Shown here piece by piece: positions 11,750 through 23,766 of a DNA stretch of 64,000 nucleotides (positions are counted from its first letter, which is position 1; each line of letters starts with the position of its first letter). The notes beneath the pieces are model-generated. The model made no database searches, had not been told where the DNA came from, and worked only from the letters and a program-made list of their open reading frames with translations. The position numbers and the translations under genes are program-made. The stretch comes from Pampus argenteus (lineage: Eukaryota; Chordata; Actinopteri; Scombriformes; Stromateidae), in the NCBI GenBank assembly GCA_036937835.1, contig CM072878.1, positions 1,162,501 through 1,226,500 of the forward strand, written 5' to 3'.

Positions 11750-14700
11750 TTAATGGGTGATGCAGTAGGTGTCACACAGCTTTAAGGTGTGCCATGTCTC
11801 TGCTGTCACAACAGGATAAATGTGTCCTTTTTCAAAGCCGTTGAAGTCAGTGCATATACTAACAGAGTAAGCACCTATGTTGTCAATGAGAAGCCAGTCT
11901 CCCACTTCCAACTCAGGGATCCAGTAGTTTTCAGTTATTTTGTCAGAACAGTCGCAGGTTGGACCCCAGATGACGGACCGGTATCTCCGCTCGCTGTCCT
12001 CAACCACCTGTCGAAAACAAACATTCAAATAATCATGTTTAACATCACATTTTACTGTTTTCACAGTCCAAGAAGTGTTACAAAAGTAAGTTGTGTCCAT
12101 GTTTTGGTATAAATCACATCACTGTTGGTAAGTGGTAACCAGGAAGGTAATAAAACTTATTCTATCTGATGATGATAAGACTGAGCCACCGTTGCACTGG
12201 GTGACATACAGGAATACTGTACATCAATACGATAAGTTCATTGTTGGTTTCTGCAACTTTGATCTTTACTTAACTTTATTAATACAGTAGCTGCCATACA
12301 CACATATGGTGGGAATCAATAATTTTAAATCTTCATTGAATGAAGCGTTGTCCAATAATGATGATGATGTTCTTATGTGGCACTATAGTTGAAGTTCACC
12401 TTGTGAGGATATGGGTAAACATGGGCCTGGACGAGATCATCTCGAACGCAACTCAAGGAGCCATATATTCCATCATTAACGTAGTACATCATGGTGTCAG
12501 AGCTGCTTTCACCATCTGAAAAAAACATGCAAAATAATGAAAGTTACTGAAATGGTAACTAGATGTACTTCTATATCATCACACCTGTTTATATGCAAGG
12601 TCCCGTTATATTACTCCAGTTTTAGCATCACTACACTGTTTGCCGTTATTTAGAATACATTTTGAACCTGTATTAATTATGTACAAGACCGTCCATGATC
12701 TGGCTCCATATTATATTAAAGCATCCTTCCTTAAAAGTCACTTTACAAGATGGCCAACACTTAGCAATGTTTCCCTTTCATTATCGCATCACTTTCATAT
12801 TATCTCTTTATTTCATTTTATTGCCATTACATATTTTAATTAATTTTTTATTTTAAAACAGACATTTGCATTTTAATTGTTTCTATATGTGTTTATTTCT
12901 TTCACATAAATGTCAGTGAAGATATATTTAAATATAGCCGCTGAACTGAAGTAATCTGACATCTGTAGCGTTTGTTAAAAGGCAACATTCATGTGGCTTC
13001 AAAAGACATAAATATACATTACTGTCATGTTCAGTCGTGTGACCGATCTCAACTTTTTTGGAAACGACGTTCACTGCCAGTGTGAAGGATGATTCCACGT
13101 AGAATCGGCCCGGTTCTGCAATAATCTGCACCCCACTGTCAGCCGGAAAGTATTGATCCAGTGCTTCATTAATGGCTTCTGACAACTTGAAGGGCAAAAC
13201 ACAATCAAATAATTAGGTTTCATTAATGATGACGAGGACGTAGGTACATTTGGACCCACATTTTTAAACTTTTGTACCATCAGGCGGATGGTCCATTGAA
13301 TGGAAAACACAAAACTTAACAAGACAATAGTTGTAGTGATTATTCGTCATATTGAAGAGTGAAGGGTCCAGTTTCTGACCAGGTACCAGTATGACTGCAA
13401 CCCGAACAAAGACACTTCAGAAGGATGAAAAAATGATTATAATAATATTTGTAGAGATATTTAACATCCACTGTCTCTCTCAAGTCTCCCAGTTTATAGA
13501 TGTTCAATACTAAATTTCTGTATTCACACATTGTTTTCTAGCATGTAAATGTTACTTAATTGTCTAATGGGCCTAAAGGAAAACTATGGAAAATATGGTT
13601 TTAGATGTATTAATTACTTGTGTGAAATTCTGTAAATGTCCTTTTTTTCCACCTGTAATGAAGGTGCAGCACAACAATAAGTGAGCACTAGCACTGTGTG
13701 TTTATTTCAGTTTTACCTCTTGAAATTTCATGTGAAAGTCCCCATACTCAGAGAAACCTCCACCAATATCCAAGATTCTCATCTGGAAGCCCATCAGATT
13801 CTGAAAAAAATAGATATCAGCCGTCAGTCAGTCATATGAAAATTATAACTTTATGTTAAATGACTATCTCAGTGACTTACCGCTATGTCAAACACATGTC
13901 GGGCGTCTGATATGGCCTGCTTGAATGTCCAACCGTCAGTGCACCCACTGCCGACGTGGAAGCTGACCCCAACGACATCGAAGCCCAGCTCTCCAGCTTG
14001 TTCCAGCAGCTTTTCAACATTATCCAGTCTGGCTCCAAACTTTAAATTGAGCCTGTGCAGCGATTTGGAGTCATCCACTGCGATGCGTATCACTAGTCTA
14101 GAAAGTGATTCAAAAGTGTATTTCTCAATTCTCTGAAAAAAAAAGTCTCCACCAAACGTAGAAGCAGAAATATAATATAATAGTTGATCACTTACTTGGC
14201 TTTGGCATGACACTGAGAGATTTTTATGAGTTCTTCCTCATTATCAAAAGTCATCAGGTCTACTCCATGAGCACAGGCATATTTGATGTGGGACTGTGGT
14301 TTTGCTGTATGTGCGTAAATTATTTTATCAGGTGACACTCCGAGGGAGAGGGCTGTCTGAAGCTCACCCTGTTAGACCAAAATGGGTTTCATATTAGCAG
14401 ACTGAGAAGGAAACAAACATTATCAATAACAGAGATGGTGAAAAAGAGTGTAAAGAGTTGCAGATCATCTATAAATACTTCATCAGTACCTTGCTGGCAC
14501 AGTCGAATCCTGTACCCAGAGCACTCAGCATTCGGATAACAGCTGGTGTGTTGTTGCACTTCACTGCAAAGAAGGGCTTGACTCGAGGAAGGTTATTAAG
14601 CCACTTGAGATGTCTCTCCAACAGTTTGTCCAGATTTGCCACAAAGAAAGGTTCATCATTGCCCTGAATGAATAAAGCACAGATAACATTTTCTTTTCAA

Positions 14701-14899
14701 AATTCATATCTCAGCTCAACTTCCAAATCTATCCCACATGCTCAAACATAATTATAGATTCATTATATGTAAAAGTTATGACGTCTCTGATACTCACCAC
14801 TGATCCACGTTCTTCTATTTTATTGTTAATAAAATTATTAATTGTATTTCCATTCTCTAAAATTTCAACGTCGCAGGTTTCAGATGACGAAACTGGCAT
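11750..14899 (-). CDS. Ornithine decarboxylase-like enzyme (PLP-dependent, 8 coding exons)
   Basis: Group IV PLP decarboxylase, expected to convert ornithine to putrescine in the cytosol as the first step of polyamine synthesis. Exons on the minus strand: 14899-14798, 14663-14490, 14368-14196, 14097-13881, 13800-13717, 13185-13023, 12515-12400, 12007-11750. All have GT/AG junctions; they sum to 1287 nt (428 codons plus stop) with consistent phases. Visible family motifs: FFAVKCN (PLP lysine), GTGFDCASK, VIRIAVDDSK, GVSFHVGSGC, LDIGGGF, IIAEPGRFY, YYVNDGIYGS, WGPTCD (catalytic Cys), NIGAYS. Keeping these argues against an antizyme inhibitor. Oddities: it ends about 35 residues short of vertebrate ODC1, so the C-terminal degron is absent, and the loop around the substrate-binding Asp is changed. 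The Met at 14899 was chosen because it opens the exon frame soon after a TTTGCAG acceptor at 14929. It looks like an ODC paralogue, not canonical odc1. Confidence 0.9.
12516..13022. repeat. Intron of the ODC-like gene holding a decayed LINE reverse-transcriptase tail
   Basis: The intron between ODC-like coding exons 6 and 7. Plus-strand translation of about 12605-12760 shows decayed matches to the C-terminal LINE segment seen intact near 61260 (short stretches like SLHCLP, FRIHFEPVL, MYKTVHDLAPYYIK). It is therefore an old L2/CR1-type insertion, much more diverged than the copies at 16 and 60 kb. Confidence 0.6.
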
Positions 14900-15780
14900 A
14901 ACTGATCTGTTTGCAGTTCTTGTAGATGCTGCAAAGGAAGACAACAAAATAATTAACTGTTTTAAAAGTTTACAGCACAAAACAAGTGTTGTTAATGCAA
15001 AGCTGGATTGCAACATGAAATCTGATGAATTTTTTCATATTTTGCAACCCTGAAAATTTCAAATAGTTTAAAATTGATTTTAAGCATTATAACAGCATTT
15101 CTATGAAACAGATCTGTAAGTAAGTTTGATACTACGTACTCACACAAGTCCAGCTGACACCTACCACAACATGCTCATGATGCTCAGATTTTGTTCACTA
15201 GCTTTTCTCCACCCACATTTTCAAAACACACAATAATCCTATTTACCCTGAAACCTGAAAAAGCAGTCATAAAACCGAGATACCTCTACACTCATTACAA
15301 TAAAGCAAACAATTCTTACCCCCAGAGGGAATACAATATGTGTACGTATACAACGTATACAATGTGTGTGTGTTTCTGTCATGTTACATCATTGCACGTC
15401 TGTCCGTCCTGGGAGAGGGATCCCTCCTCTGTGGCTCTTCCTGAGGTTTTTTTCCACCTTTTTCCCTGTTAAAAGGTTTTTTGGTGGTCAAGTTTTTCCT
15501 CACTAATCGAGGGTCTAAGGACAGAGGGTGTCACTCCCTGTACAGATTGTAAAGCCCTCTGAGACAAATGTATCTTGTGATTTTGGGCTATACAAATAGA
15601 ATTTAATTTGATTTGAAATTTGACATCTAAAAAGGCCTACCCAAAATGGACTGCACTGTAGATACATTTAAAAGACTCACTTGGTATTTTAGATTTGTCC
15701 AGGATAAAAAACCTGTGAGCCTGCCGAGTCCAGTCTGAGGCTGTTGATATTTCATATGTTTCTGAATATTGCCAAAAATT
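14900..15780 (-). promoter_or_regulatory. 5' flank of the ODC-like gene; possible non-coding first exon near 15.7 kb
   Basis: The first coding exon has an acceptor-like CTTCCTTTGCAG ending at 14929, so an upstream untranslated exon is expected. A candidate donor reading ACCAA|GTGAGT on the minus strand lies near 15680, preceded by about 60 bases of non-repetitive sequence. An L2 3' fragment (about 15350-15605) would sit in the resulting intron. This is inference; no TATA box or initiator could be settled. Confidence 0.3.
15345..15610 (+). mobile_element. L2/CR1-type LINE 3' UTR fragment
   Basis: Carries the shared block from CATTGCACGTCTGTCCGTCC to the TTTGGGCTATACAAATA end and the TTTGATTTGA tail. 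Truncated at its 5' side by incomplete reverse transcription. Confidence 0.85.
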
Positions 15781-15934
15781 TAATGTAAATACCAAAATCA
15801 ACAAATAAACAAAATTAACTTTCTGATAGTTCAGGACCTTTAGGGGTAGATTTTGGAGAGCTTATTGTCATTGAGCGATCAAAGTCTGACCCCAACTTGT
15901 TCACCAGATAAGGAGGAGGATGCTTTTGCATTGA

Positions 15935-17045
15935 TACTAGTCAAAGTTACAAACGACCTCCTAATGGCATCAGACAAAGGACTCATCTCTGTACTTGTCC
16001 TATTAGATCTTAGTGCCGCATTTGACACCATTGACCATCAGATTCTCTTACAGAGACTGGAATATCAAATTGGCATTAAAGGAACCGCCCTAGGCTGGTT
16101 TAAGTCATATTTCCTAGACCGTTCTCAGTTTGTTCATGTTAATGATGAATCTTCAATGCAAACCAAAGTTTCTCATGGAGTCCCACAAGGTTCTGTATAA
16201 GGGCCACTTCTATTCAGTTTATATATGCTTCCTCTAGGGAACATTATTAGGAATCATTCAATTAACTTTCACTGTTATGCCGACGACACCCAATTATATT
16301 TATCGATCAAGCCTGATAAAACCAATCACTTAACTAGACTTCAAGCATGCATTAAGGATATAAAAACCCCACAATTTTCTGATGCTATATTCAGATAAAA
16401 CTAAAGTTCTCGTAATTGGACCCAAACACCTCAGAAACTATCATTGCAGAGATTTTGTTGCCAGCTCCACCGTAAAGAATCTTGGAGTTGTTTTTGATCA
16501 AGACTTGTCCTTTAATGACTATATAAAACAACTTTCGAGGACTGCATTCTTCCACTTGCGTAACATTGCCAAAATCCGACGCATCATTTCTCAAGCGGAT
16601 GCAGAAAAACTAGTCCATGCATTTGTTACTTCTAGGCTGGACTATTGTAACTCTTTGCTATCAGGCTGCTCTAATAAGTCTCTTAAGAGTTTGCAGCTGA
16701 TTCAGAACGCTGCTGCACGTGTTCTGACAGGAACCAAAATCAGAGATCACATCTCTCCCATTTTGGCTTCCTTGCACTGGCTACCCGTTAAATCTAGAAT
16801 AGAATTTAAAATTCTTCTCCTAACTTACAAAGCTCTTCATGGTCAGGCACCATCATATTTAAAAGAGCTCATAGTACCTTACCACCCCACTAGAACATTG
16901 CGCTCCCAGGATGCTGGGTTCCTTGTGGTTCCTATAGTGTCTAAAAGTAGATTGTGTCACTCCCTGTACAGATTGTAAAACCCTCTGAGACAAATGTATT
17001 TTGTGATTTTGGGCTATATAAATAAAATTTGATTTGATTTGATAC
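15935..17045 (+). mobile_element. Internally deleted copy of the same LINE
   Basis: It is almost identical to 60390-61450 of the intact copy, but carries a nonsense change at about 16198 (TTA to TAA after PQGSV), small deletions near 16367 and 16455, and a large internal deletion. That deletion joins the RT C-terminus (about 16953) directly to the last 90 bases of the element. It ends with the TTTGATTTGA-type tail. Not functional. Confidence 0.88.
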
Positions 17046-17797
17046 TAGGATGAGGGATGGCTAAGTGTGTTTGAATGCTAACATTTGCTAATTAGTACAA
17101 ACACACCTGAGGCTGATGAGAAGGTTTTAGAAAAATGTTGGAATCTGGTCATGAAGACAAATAAAATTTGAAACTAAAAAAACATCTTGTGATCACCAAA
17201 GTAATTACTGACATGAAACTGACATGAATATGTACAAAATGTCAACCTGACAATGGCACTAGATGGAAAGTTAGAGACTCCTCAAACTCAATAGAATTCA
17301 TCCTTTGGACACAATTTAAAATGAGATGTATTATGTAATTTCATGGCAATCCATCTAATAGTCGTTCAAGACATTTTAATAAAAACTAAAAATGTCAACC
17401 ACATTGTGATGCTTGAGGAAAACTCAAAGGAATTACCAAAGAGATATTTTAGCCTGAATTAAAAGTCAGTTCAGTTTGAAGATTCTGTGTTATTCTGTGT
17501 ATTCATCTGATCGTGTACTGAACACCTCCAGAAACTTTAAAGGTGTGATTTCTTTTTGTAAGATGTCAGACAGGTAGGGAAGTCACACAGTGAAAGATGG
17601 ACTAGTTAACTGGTGACGTTGCTTTCTTCATGGGATTTGTTGATAATAAGAAAAACATAAAACACCAGCCTTATCCTTTCAAAGAATCAACCCATGTTTG
17701 CCTTTAGCCTTCCCACAGCAGCTGTTGTTATTTACCTGTATTTGTTATTGTAAAATAGTGGAATCCAATGGTCATACATAATTCTTGCCATCACATA

Positions 17798-19391
17798 CAG
17801 TGCTGTGCAAATCTTTTTGCTGCCTTGCTGATTTTTTACTTTGTTGCTCGTTTGACACACTTAACCTTTACATATCATCAAACAAATTGAAACAGTATAC
17901 AAAGATAACCAAAGTATTCAGAAAATGCAGTCGTCCTGGATTGTTTGTTTGTTACATGACCCTCTGTGAAAAAGTAATTGCCCCCTTGTTAAAAAGGTGA
18001 GTAATTGTGAATAATCTTAATTTTGGGGAAAGATGAGTTCAATTTCATGGCCTAACCCAGGCCTGATTGCTCCCAGACATTTCCAATTAGGAGATCACTA
18101 ACATAAAACCTCGGTGAGAGACAAGGTGAGAGAGTCCCTACTGAACACACATCACCATGCCACGTTACAGTGAGCTTCAAGAGCGAACAAGAAACAAGAT
18201 TATAGAGATGTATCAGTCTGGAAACGGATACAAAGCCATTGGTAAATCTTTGGGACTCCAACGGAGCACTGTCAGAGCCATCATCCATAAATGGAGAAGG
18301 TATGGAACAGTAGTGACCCTTCCCGGGAGTTGCCGACCTACCAAAATGACTCCAAGAGCATGGCGCAGACTAACTGCTGAAGTCACAAAAGTTCCAGAAA
18401 TCACTTCTAAACAACTGCAAGGCCCACTTGCCTCAGTTAATTTCAATGTAATTCCACCATCGAAAGACACTAGGCAAAAATGGGATTCACGGAAGAGTTC
18501 CAAGGTGAAAGCCACTATTGACAAAAAAGAATATCAAGGCACGACTCACTTTTGCCAAGACTCATCTGGATCATCCCCAAAGCTTTTGGAACAATGTCCT
18601 TTGGACTGATGAAAGTAAGGTTGAACTTTTTGGGAGAAATGCATCCCGTTACATCTGGCGTAAAAAGAACACTGCATTTGAGAAAAAGAACATTGTGCCA
18701 ACAGTGAAACATGGTGGAGGAAGCGTAATGATCTGGGCCTGTTTTGCTGCTTCAGGACCAGGACAACTTGCTATGATCGATGGAACTATGAATTCTGTTC
18801 GCTACCAAGACATCTTGGTGAAGAATGTTTGGCCATCAGTTCGACACCTCAAACTAAAGTGCTCCTGGGTTCTGCAGCAGGACAATGATCCAAAGCACAC
18901 CAGCAAATCCACCTCTGAATGGCTGAAAAAGAACAAAATGAGGGTTTTGGAGTGGCCCAGTCAAAGTCCTGACCTCAACCCCATTGAGATGCTATGGCAT
19001 GACCTTAAAAAGGCTGTTCATGCCCGAAAACCATCCAATCTGGCTGAGCTCAAACAATTTTGCAGAGAGGAGTGGGCCAAAATCCCATCACAGCGATGTG
19101 AAAGAATCGTTTCTTATCGCAAGCGCTTGTTTGCAGTTATTGCTGCAAAAGGTGGCTCAACCAGCTACTAGATTTAGGGGGGCAATCACATATTCACATG
19201 TGCCTTTGCAGGTTCCTTGCAGGTTTTCCCCTTAATAAATTAAATTGGCACATATAAACTGCATTTTGTGTTTACTTGTGTTTTATCCTTGTATAATATT
19301 TAGGTTTGCTTGATCTGAAATTAATCACCTTGACAGAAGTCCAGATAAAGTAAAAAATTGGTCAGGGGTCAAATACTTAAGCACAGCACTG
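17798..19391 (+). mobile_element. Tc1/mariner-type DNA transposon
   Basis: 1594 bp bounded by inverted CAGTGCTGTGC ends (17798 onward; reversed GCACAGCACTG at 19381-19391), each flanked by TA (17796-17797, 19392-19393), the classic Tc1 target duplication. The size equals typical Tc1 elements. It encloses a broken transposase gene on the same strand. Confidence 0.93.
18157..19171 (+). pseudogene. Tc1 transposase, frameshifted
   Basis: The N-terminal part from 18157 (MPRYSELQERTRNKIIEMY) has the paired-like helix-turn-helix and GRPR-like linker region. After about residue 95 the wording decays and the frame shifts between roughly 18440 and 18520. The catalytic half continues in another frame to 19171 with LWTDES, QQDNDPKH and SPDLNPIE. 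There are 34 residues between the second Asp and Glu, which is the DD34E signature. The family cuts and pastes DNA at TA sites. This copy cannot make the full protein, but its ends look intact, so it could be moved by an active relative. Confidence 0.93.
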
Positions 19392-19946
19392 TATTTGTCT
19401 ATAATGTGATGTGCCTTACATTTCAGTTGATATAGTTCACCTAATATTTCCTTTTCATTATTTGCTAGACAACCAGGATGCATTTAGTCATCCCTGCCTG
19501 AAAAGTACTTCTTGTATTGATTATTGACAGTATAACATATACGGACTAAATGTTGAGATTGAGGTTATCAGTGGTTTATTCTGAAAGTGCAACAATGTTG
19601 TTTTCATTGACTAACGCGTTGCACAGTTTTGGATGTGGTTTGTCTAATTGCTGCAGAATGATACACATGTAGCCACCGTATTCTGTTACAGAACAACTAA
19701 CATGTTTAACAGGAGACAAATACATACATGACCACAGAGTGACACAAAGCATTGCACATGTTATAGTTGAAGTGTGTGGAGAATATTTGTCCCACACAAA
19801 CCAAAGCAGCCACACATCCACGAACGTGTGGCTTTCCATAAATAAAAATGCAAATTACAGTGGCCCTGATAAATAAAACTACATATTATGGAGTCTGCAT
19901 GTACATGGCCAGTTGCATCTGCTTGTAAATAACAATATGTGTCCAG

Positions 19947-19948
<2 letters not shown>

Positions 19949-19999
<51 letters not shown>
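19949..19999. repeat. (AT)n microsatellite
   Basis: About 25 AT units. Confidence 0.95.
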
Positions 20000-20000
<1 letters not shown>

Positions 20001-20445
20001 TATTGCAAACGGGTGATGTATCAAGCAACATTTCTAACAGTATATCTTGTTAGCATGTAGAGTCTTGAACGTGTACATTCAGGGTCAGATCATTTCATTA
20101 ATGACACTTGCATGAAACAAACAGACAGATATTTGTGAAACCATTCAGAAGAAGAAGATGCAAATAACACTGTTTACTGTGACTAAGTTGTGTGCAAATG
20201 GCTCGAGGCTGCTACAAAAACACACAAACTTCTGCACACATCAAAGCAGTTTTCTCAGTATAATTCTCTGTCTCGTTCTCTCCTGCATTGTTTGTTTCAT
20301 CCCCTCTTTTCCAACATTTCTGTTAGAAGTTGAATATCCATTTTAATTCTAAAGTGATGATACAGTAGATTTATGACTGTATTAGTAGGAGTGAAGATGT
20401 GCATCCCTAGTAAGGGCGACCTTAGAGCGAGCTGCCAAGTAGGAT

Positions 20446-20525
20446 GTAAACATATGTAGCACCTGAGATATCATTCAACCCTCAAGTAAACATATGAGGC
20501 ACCTGAGATATCACGCAACCCTCAA
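20446..20525 (+). repeat. 40-bp unit duplicated in tandem
   Basis: Two adjacent copies beginning GTAAACATATG and ending CAACCCTCAA with few mismatches. Confidence 0.92.
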
Positions 20526-21019
20526 AGGTGATGGGATCCTGTCATTCATTCACAGTGTCAACAGTAACCAAACGTTAACCAAACGTTGAGCAGTTGTGTA
20601 GACAGTCTATTTATTGAGATCCTCAAAAAACTTTTCTTCTACTAGCATGATGTAATAATGAAATGAACTTTGGCCCAGCTCTTTCTTGACATTTGCTTTG
20701 TCATTTTCCAAGGAAATCACTTTCTACAGAAAAACACATCCCTGGACAACATATACATACCACAACATATTGGTGGGGACAATTCAGCAGAACCCGGACA
20801 TGTCCAGACCCAAAACACTACACAGTAGGCCTGTCAATAGAAACCGCTCAATGGTAGATGTTACATTTGGATATTTGTCAATATATTCACATTATATATG
20901 TGTTTGAATGATTTATTGAAGAAAACATGAGCATGACGTTTCTGATTTGCTGGATGTGTTGTGGGAGGTTTGTACTCGGTTATCTGCTGCGGGTCTCGGG
21001 TACGAACTCCCTCAGTAAT

Positions 21020-21503
21020 ACAAGAGCGAAATAGAAGAGTCTACTGCATGTGTTATCACCATCATCATTGTTATCATATCCCCATTACAGATTATAGTTA
21101 GTTAATAATTTGCTACTGTGCATCTGTATCTTTACCACTAGTTTCACTGTTGCTGTAATGGTTCATCATTCGTTGTCGTTGTTCGCATTTTATCATTGTC
21201 ATTATTTGTCACTATTATTCATTGTGAGTGTACAATATGTGTGTGTTGATTTGTTCTGTACATGTGACATCATTGCACGTCTGTCCGTCCTGGGAGAGGG
21301 ATCCCTCCTCTGTGGCTCTTCCTGAGGTTTCTTCCACCTTTTTCCCTGTTAAAAGGTTTTTTGGTGGTCAAGTTTTTCCTCACTAATCGAGGGTCTAAGG
21401 ACAGAGGGTGTCACTCCCTGTACAGATTGTAAAGCCCTCTGAGACAAATGTATTTTGTGATTTTGGGCTATATAAATAAAATTTGATTTGATTTGATTTG
21501 AAG
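21020..21503 (+). mobile_element. L2/CR1-type LINE 3' UTR fragment with TTTGA tail
   Basis: Begins near GTCTACTGCATGTGTTATC and matches about 61795-62240 of the intact LINE through to the ATTTGATTTG tail. No coding part is retained. Confidence 0.87.
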
Positions 21504-21509
21504 AGAGGG

Positions 21510-22775
21510 TTACATTGGTAGAGTAGGGCTGCTCCTGAAACTTGATAGTTAGGCTTTAATTCACTATCAGCACCAAAAACAAGATTCGTTTGAATGATTT
21601 ATTAAAGATATTCTGGACATGACATTTGTGATTTGTCAGATGCATTGTGGGTAGTTACTGGAGGAGATGTGATTGAGCTGATCTGAGGTCATTGAGATCT
21701 AAACAAATGGGACGACGTTTGGGAGGACTGACGACCCCTGAGTTGTATGACGCGTTCTGGGATACCGTTGTGGGAGGCTGTAGCCAATCCTGAAGCAGTG
21801 TTCAGAGGCACCAGACTAAGCAGGTTAACCCAGATGTCTTTGTCCCCAATAAACGTCCAACCTGAAGCAACCTGAGGCGTTTCCAGACCAGGTGAGATAT
21901 ATGGGTCATTTCAAAATTGCGCGTACATTTCGCGTCTTCCAGAAAAACGGTTGGTTATTTCCCTCTAAAACGTCTTTACTGGATGTGTTTTAAATAATAT
22001 TGCTAATTATCTTGAATGCTTACCAATAATAATGTTTGGTGTGTATTTTAGGCACAATTTATATGTAAAATATTCATTAAATGTTTCCCACCACCCCAAT
22101 TATTGACTGTCTTCATCTTGTGATTCACACGTTCATATTAAATTAACATGAAATAATTCAGATTATTTACAATTTTTTGTACTAATTCTATTAATGCTCT
22201 TACAATCAGTTGCATTATTTTCTGTAATACATGGGATTTTAACATTTAAAAATATATATTTTTTTTATCTGTCCCTATTATCTTGTCAACTCTGTTATCT
22301 CTCTTATAAAACCACATAAAAACCGTACAGCATTCAAATAAAAACATGTGACCTGCACCCAGTGATGTCACTTCCTCTTGCAGAAAAGATTTGGAGGGAA
22401 CTATGGTATGTCTTGTTTATTTGTACAAAATGTTGAGAATACACCAACAGTAGATTAATTATATGTCAACTCTGTTACTATGATATTCTTTTGAGTCTGT
22501 CCATCATTTTTTAAAAACAACTATATGATGAAAATTCATAAAATGATGGTTTTATTCATGACATGTTTTATCTGGTTTTGAGCTAGCATGTGGAGTTAAA
22601 GCACAAAATGATGGAAAATGACAGTGACTAACAGAGTCAGATGTTCCCAATCACATCTAAGCATTTTGCTTTAGTTTATACATTTATTGTGGATTCTGGA
22701 TAATTTTATTGTGAAGGCAAGATTTCTGATATCGCTTTCCGGGTTAAAACATTTTTTATTTTCTGGGTAGATGAA
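21510..22775. other. AT-rich intergenic DNA
   Basis: No exon signals. Short recurring TCAACTCTGTTA phrases (about 22285 and 22465) precede the Arg-rich open frame and may belong to the same relic. Confidence 0.5.
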
Positions 22776-22779
22776 GATG

Positions 22780-23064
22780 AAGGTGTCAGCAGCAGAAAGG
22801 CAACGGCAATACAGGGCACGGTGAAATGCTGACCCTGAAAAGAGGGCAGCAAATTTGGAACAAGACAGGGAGAGATGGAGGGAAAAAAGAAATGCGGGAT
22901 TAACCAGCACAGTGGCTGGTCGGAGTGAAAGGGAGCAGAGGCATAAGCGGAGGTATTGGAGAGAGGCTCAGAGGTGCAGATCAAGAAGGAAGACAAGGTT
23001 TGAAACACCACCAACAAGTTCTGAACTAGACCCTGAACCACAGACATCCAGGTTAGATTTATGA
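22780..23064 (+). pseudogene. Basic Arg-rich open frame of unknown, probably mobile-element origin
   Basis: Plus-strand reading gives AAERQRQYRAR, an in-frame TGA, then ADPEKRAANLEQDRERWREK and SEREQRHKRRYWREAQRCRS. It is a strongly charged, helical, coiled-coil-like stretch of about 90 codons ending near a possible donor (CAGGTTAG). I have an impression of similar modules in repetitive fish sequences but cannot name the family. The internal stop makes it a likely relic. Confidence 0.35.
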
Positions 23065-23679
23065 ATGGTTAGGTAGTATGTAATATATCATGAAATATAT
23101 GTTATATATGATGAAATAGATATTAATTTCTTTTGGCAGCACTTCCGAGCCCATCAGAAAATCACTGCCGTCACAGCATTCTGTGCATTCAGTGAATATT
23201 TTCTTAGAATGAGTGGGGGGGTTATTGCTCAAATTGATGAATTTATAGATTTTCAGATGTTCTACATTTAAAACATTTTAATGTTAGTTGTTGCATTTAA
23301 TGCATGGTTTGTCTGTTATTAAAGTTTTGTTTCAAAAAAGCTATAACAAAATATGTTTTATTCCTGACAAATTAACTAGAAGCTGTGTCACGGATCTGGA
23401 CAGACGAGGACCACACGAGCAATACGTTTCAACAGTTTATTGAAGGGTTTGGGGAATGGGAGTGAGTCTGTGTGTGTGTGTGTGTGTGTCCCAGCGGCTG
23501 AGAGGCGTAGAGTGTAGATGGGGGTGGAGGGTCCAGGCTCTCTCACCGAAAGGGGCTGGAAGTCCTGGGGAAACACACACACACAGCAGGAGAGGAGTGG
23601 CAGGGCAAAACTTCCAGGGCAGTAGTACTGTCAAGGGCAAGGCAGAAATCGTGGTCAAAAGGGCAGAAAGCAGGTCCAG

Positions 23680-23725
23680 TTACCGGGCCCGACCACCCTC
23701 TGTGGAGGGTGGTCGGGCCCGGTAA
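23680..23725. repeat. Perfect 21-bp inverted repeat with 4-base loop
   Basis: Arms 23680-23700 and 23705-23725 are exact reverse complements around loop TGTG. The arms are GC-rich and contain GGGCCC. It can form a very stable hairpin or cruciform. Confidence 0.95.
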
Positions 23726-23733
23726 GGGATCAC

Positions 23734-23766
23734 GGGTAGGGTTAGGGTTAGGGTTAGGGTTAGGTA
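23734..23766 (+). repeat. Interstitial telomere-type (TTAGGG)n
   Basis: About five GGGTTA units directly after the hairpin, followed by GTAGCAGGTAGCAGG repeats. Too short to be a telomere. Confidence 0.9.

Larger units (their letters stand above)
19395..21015. other. Intergenic, no gene seen
   Basis: Only the (AT)n run and the 40-bp duplication stand out. Confidence 0.65.

Noticed and set aside
14778..15053. 91-codon plus-strand frame over the ODC-like first exon
   Set aside because: Antisense shadow of a splice-consistent minus-strand exon.
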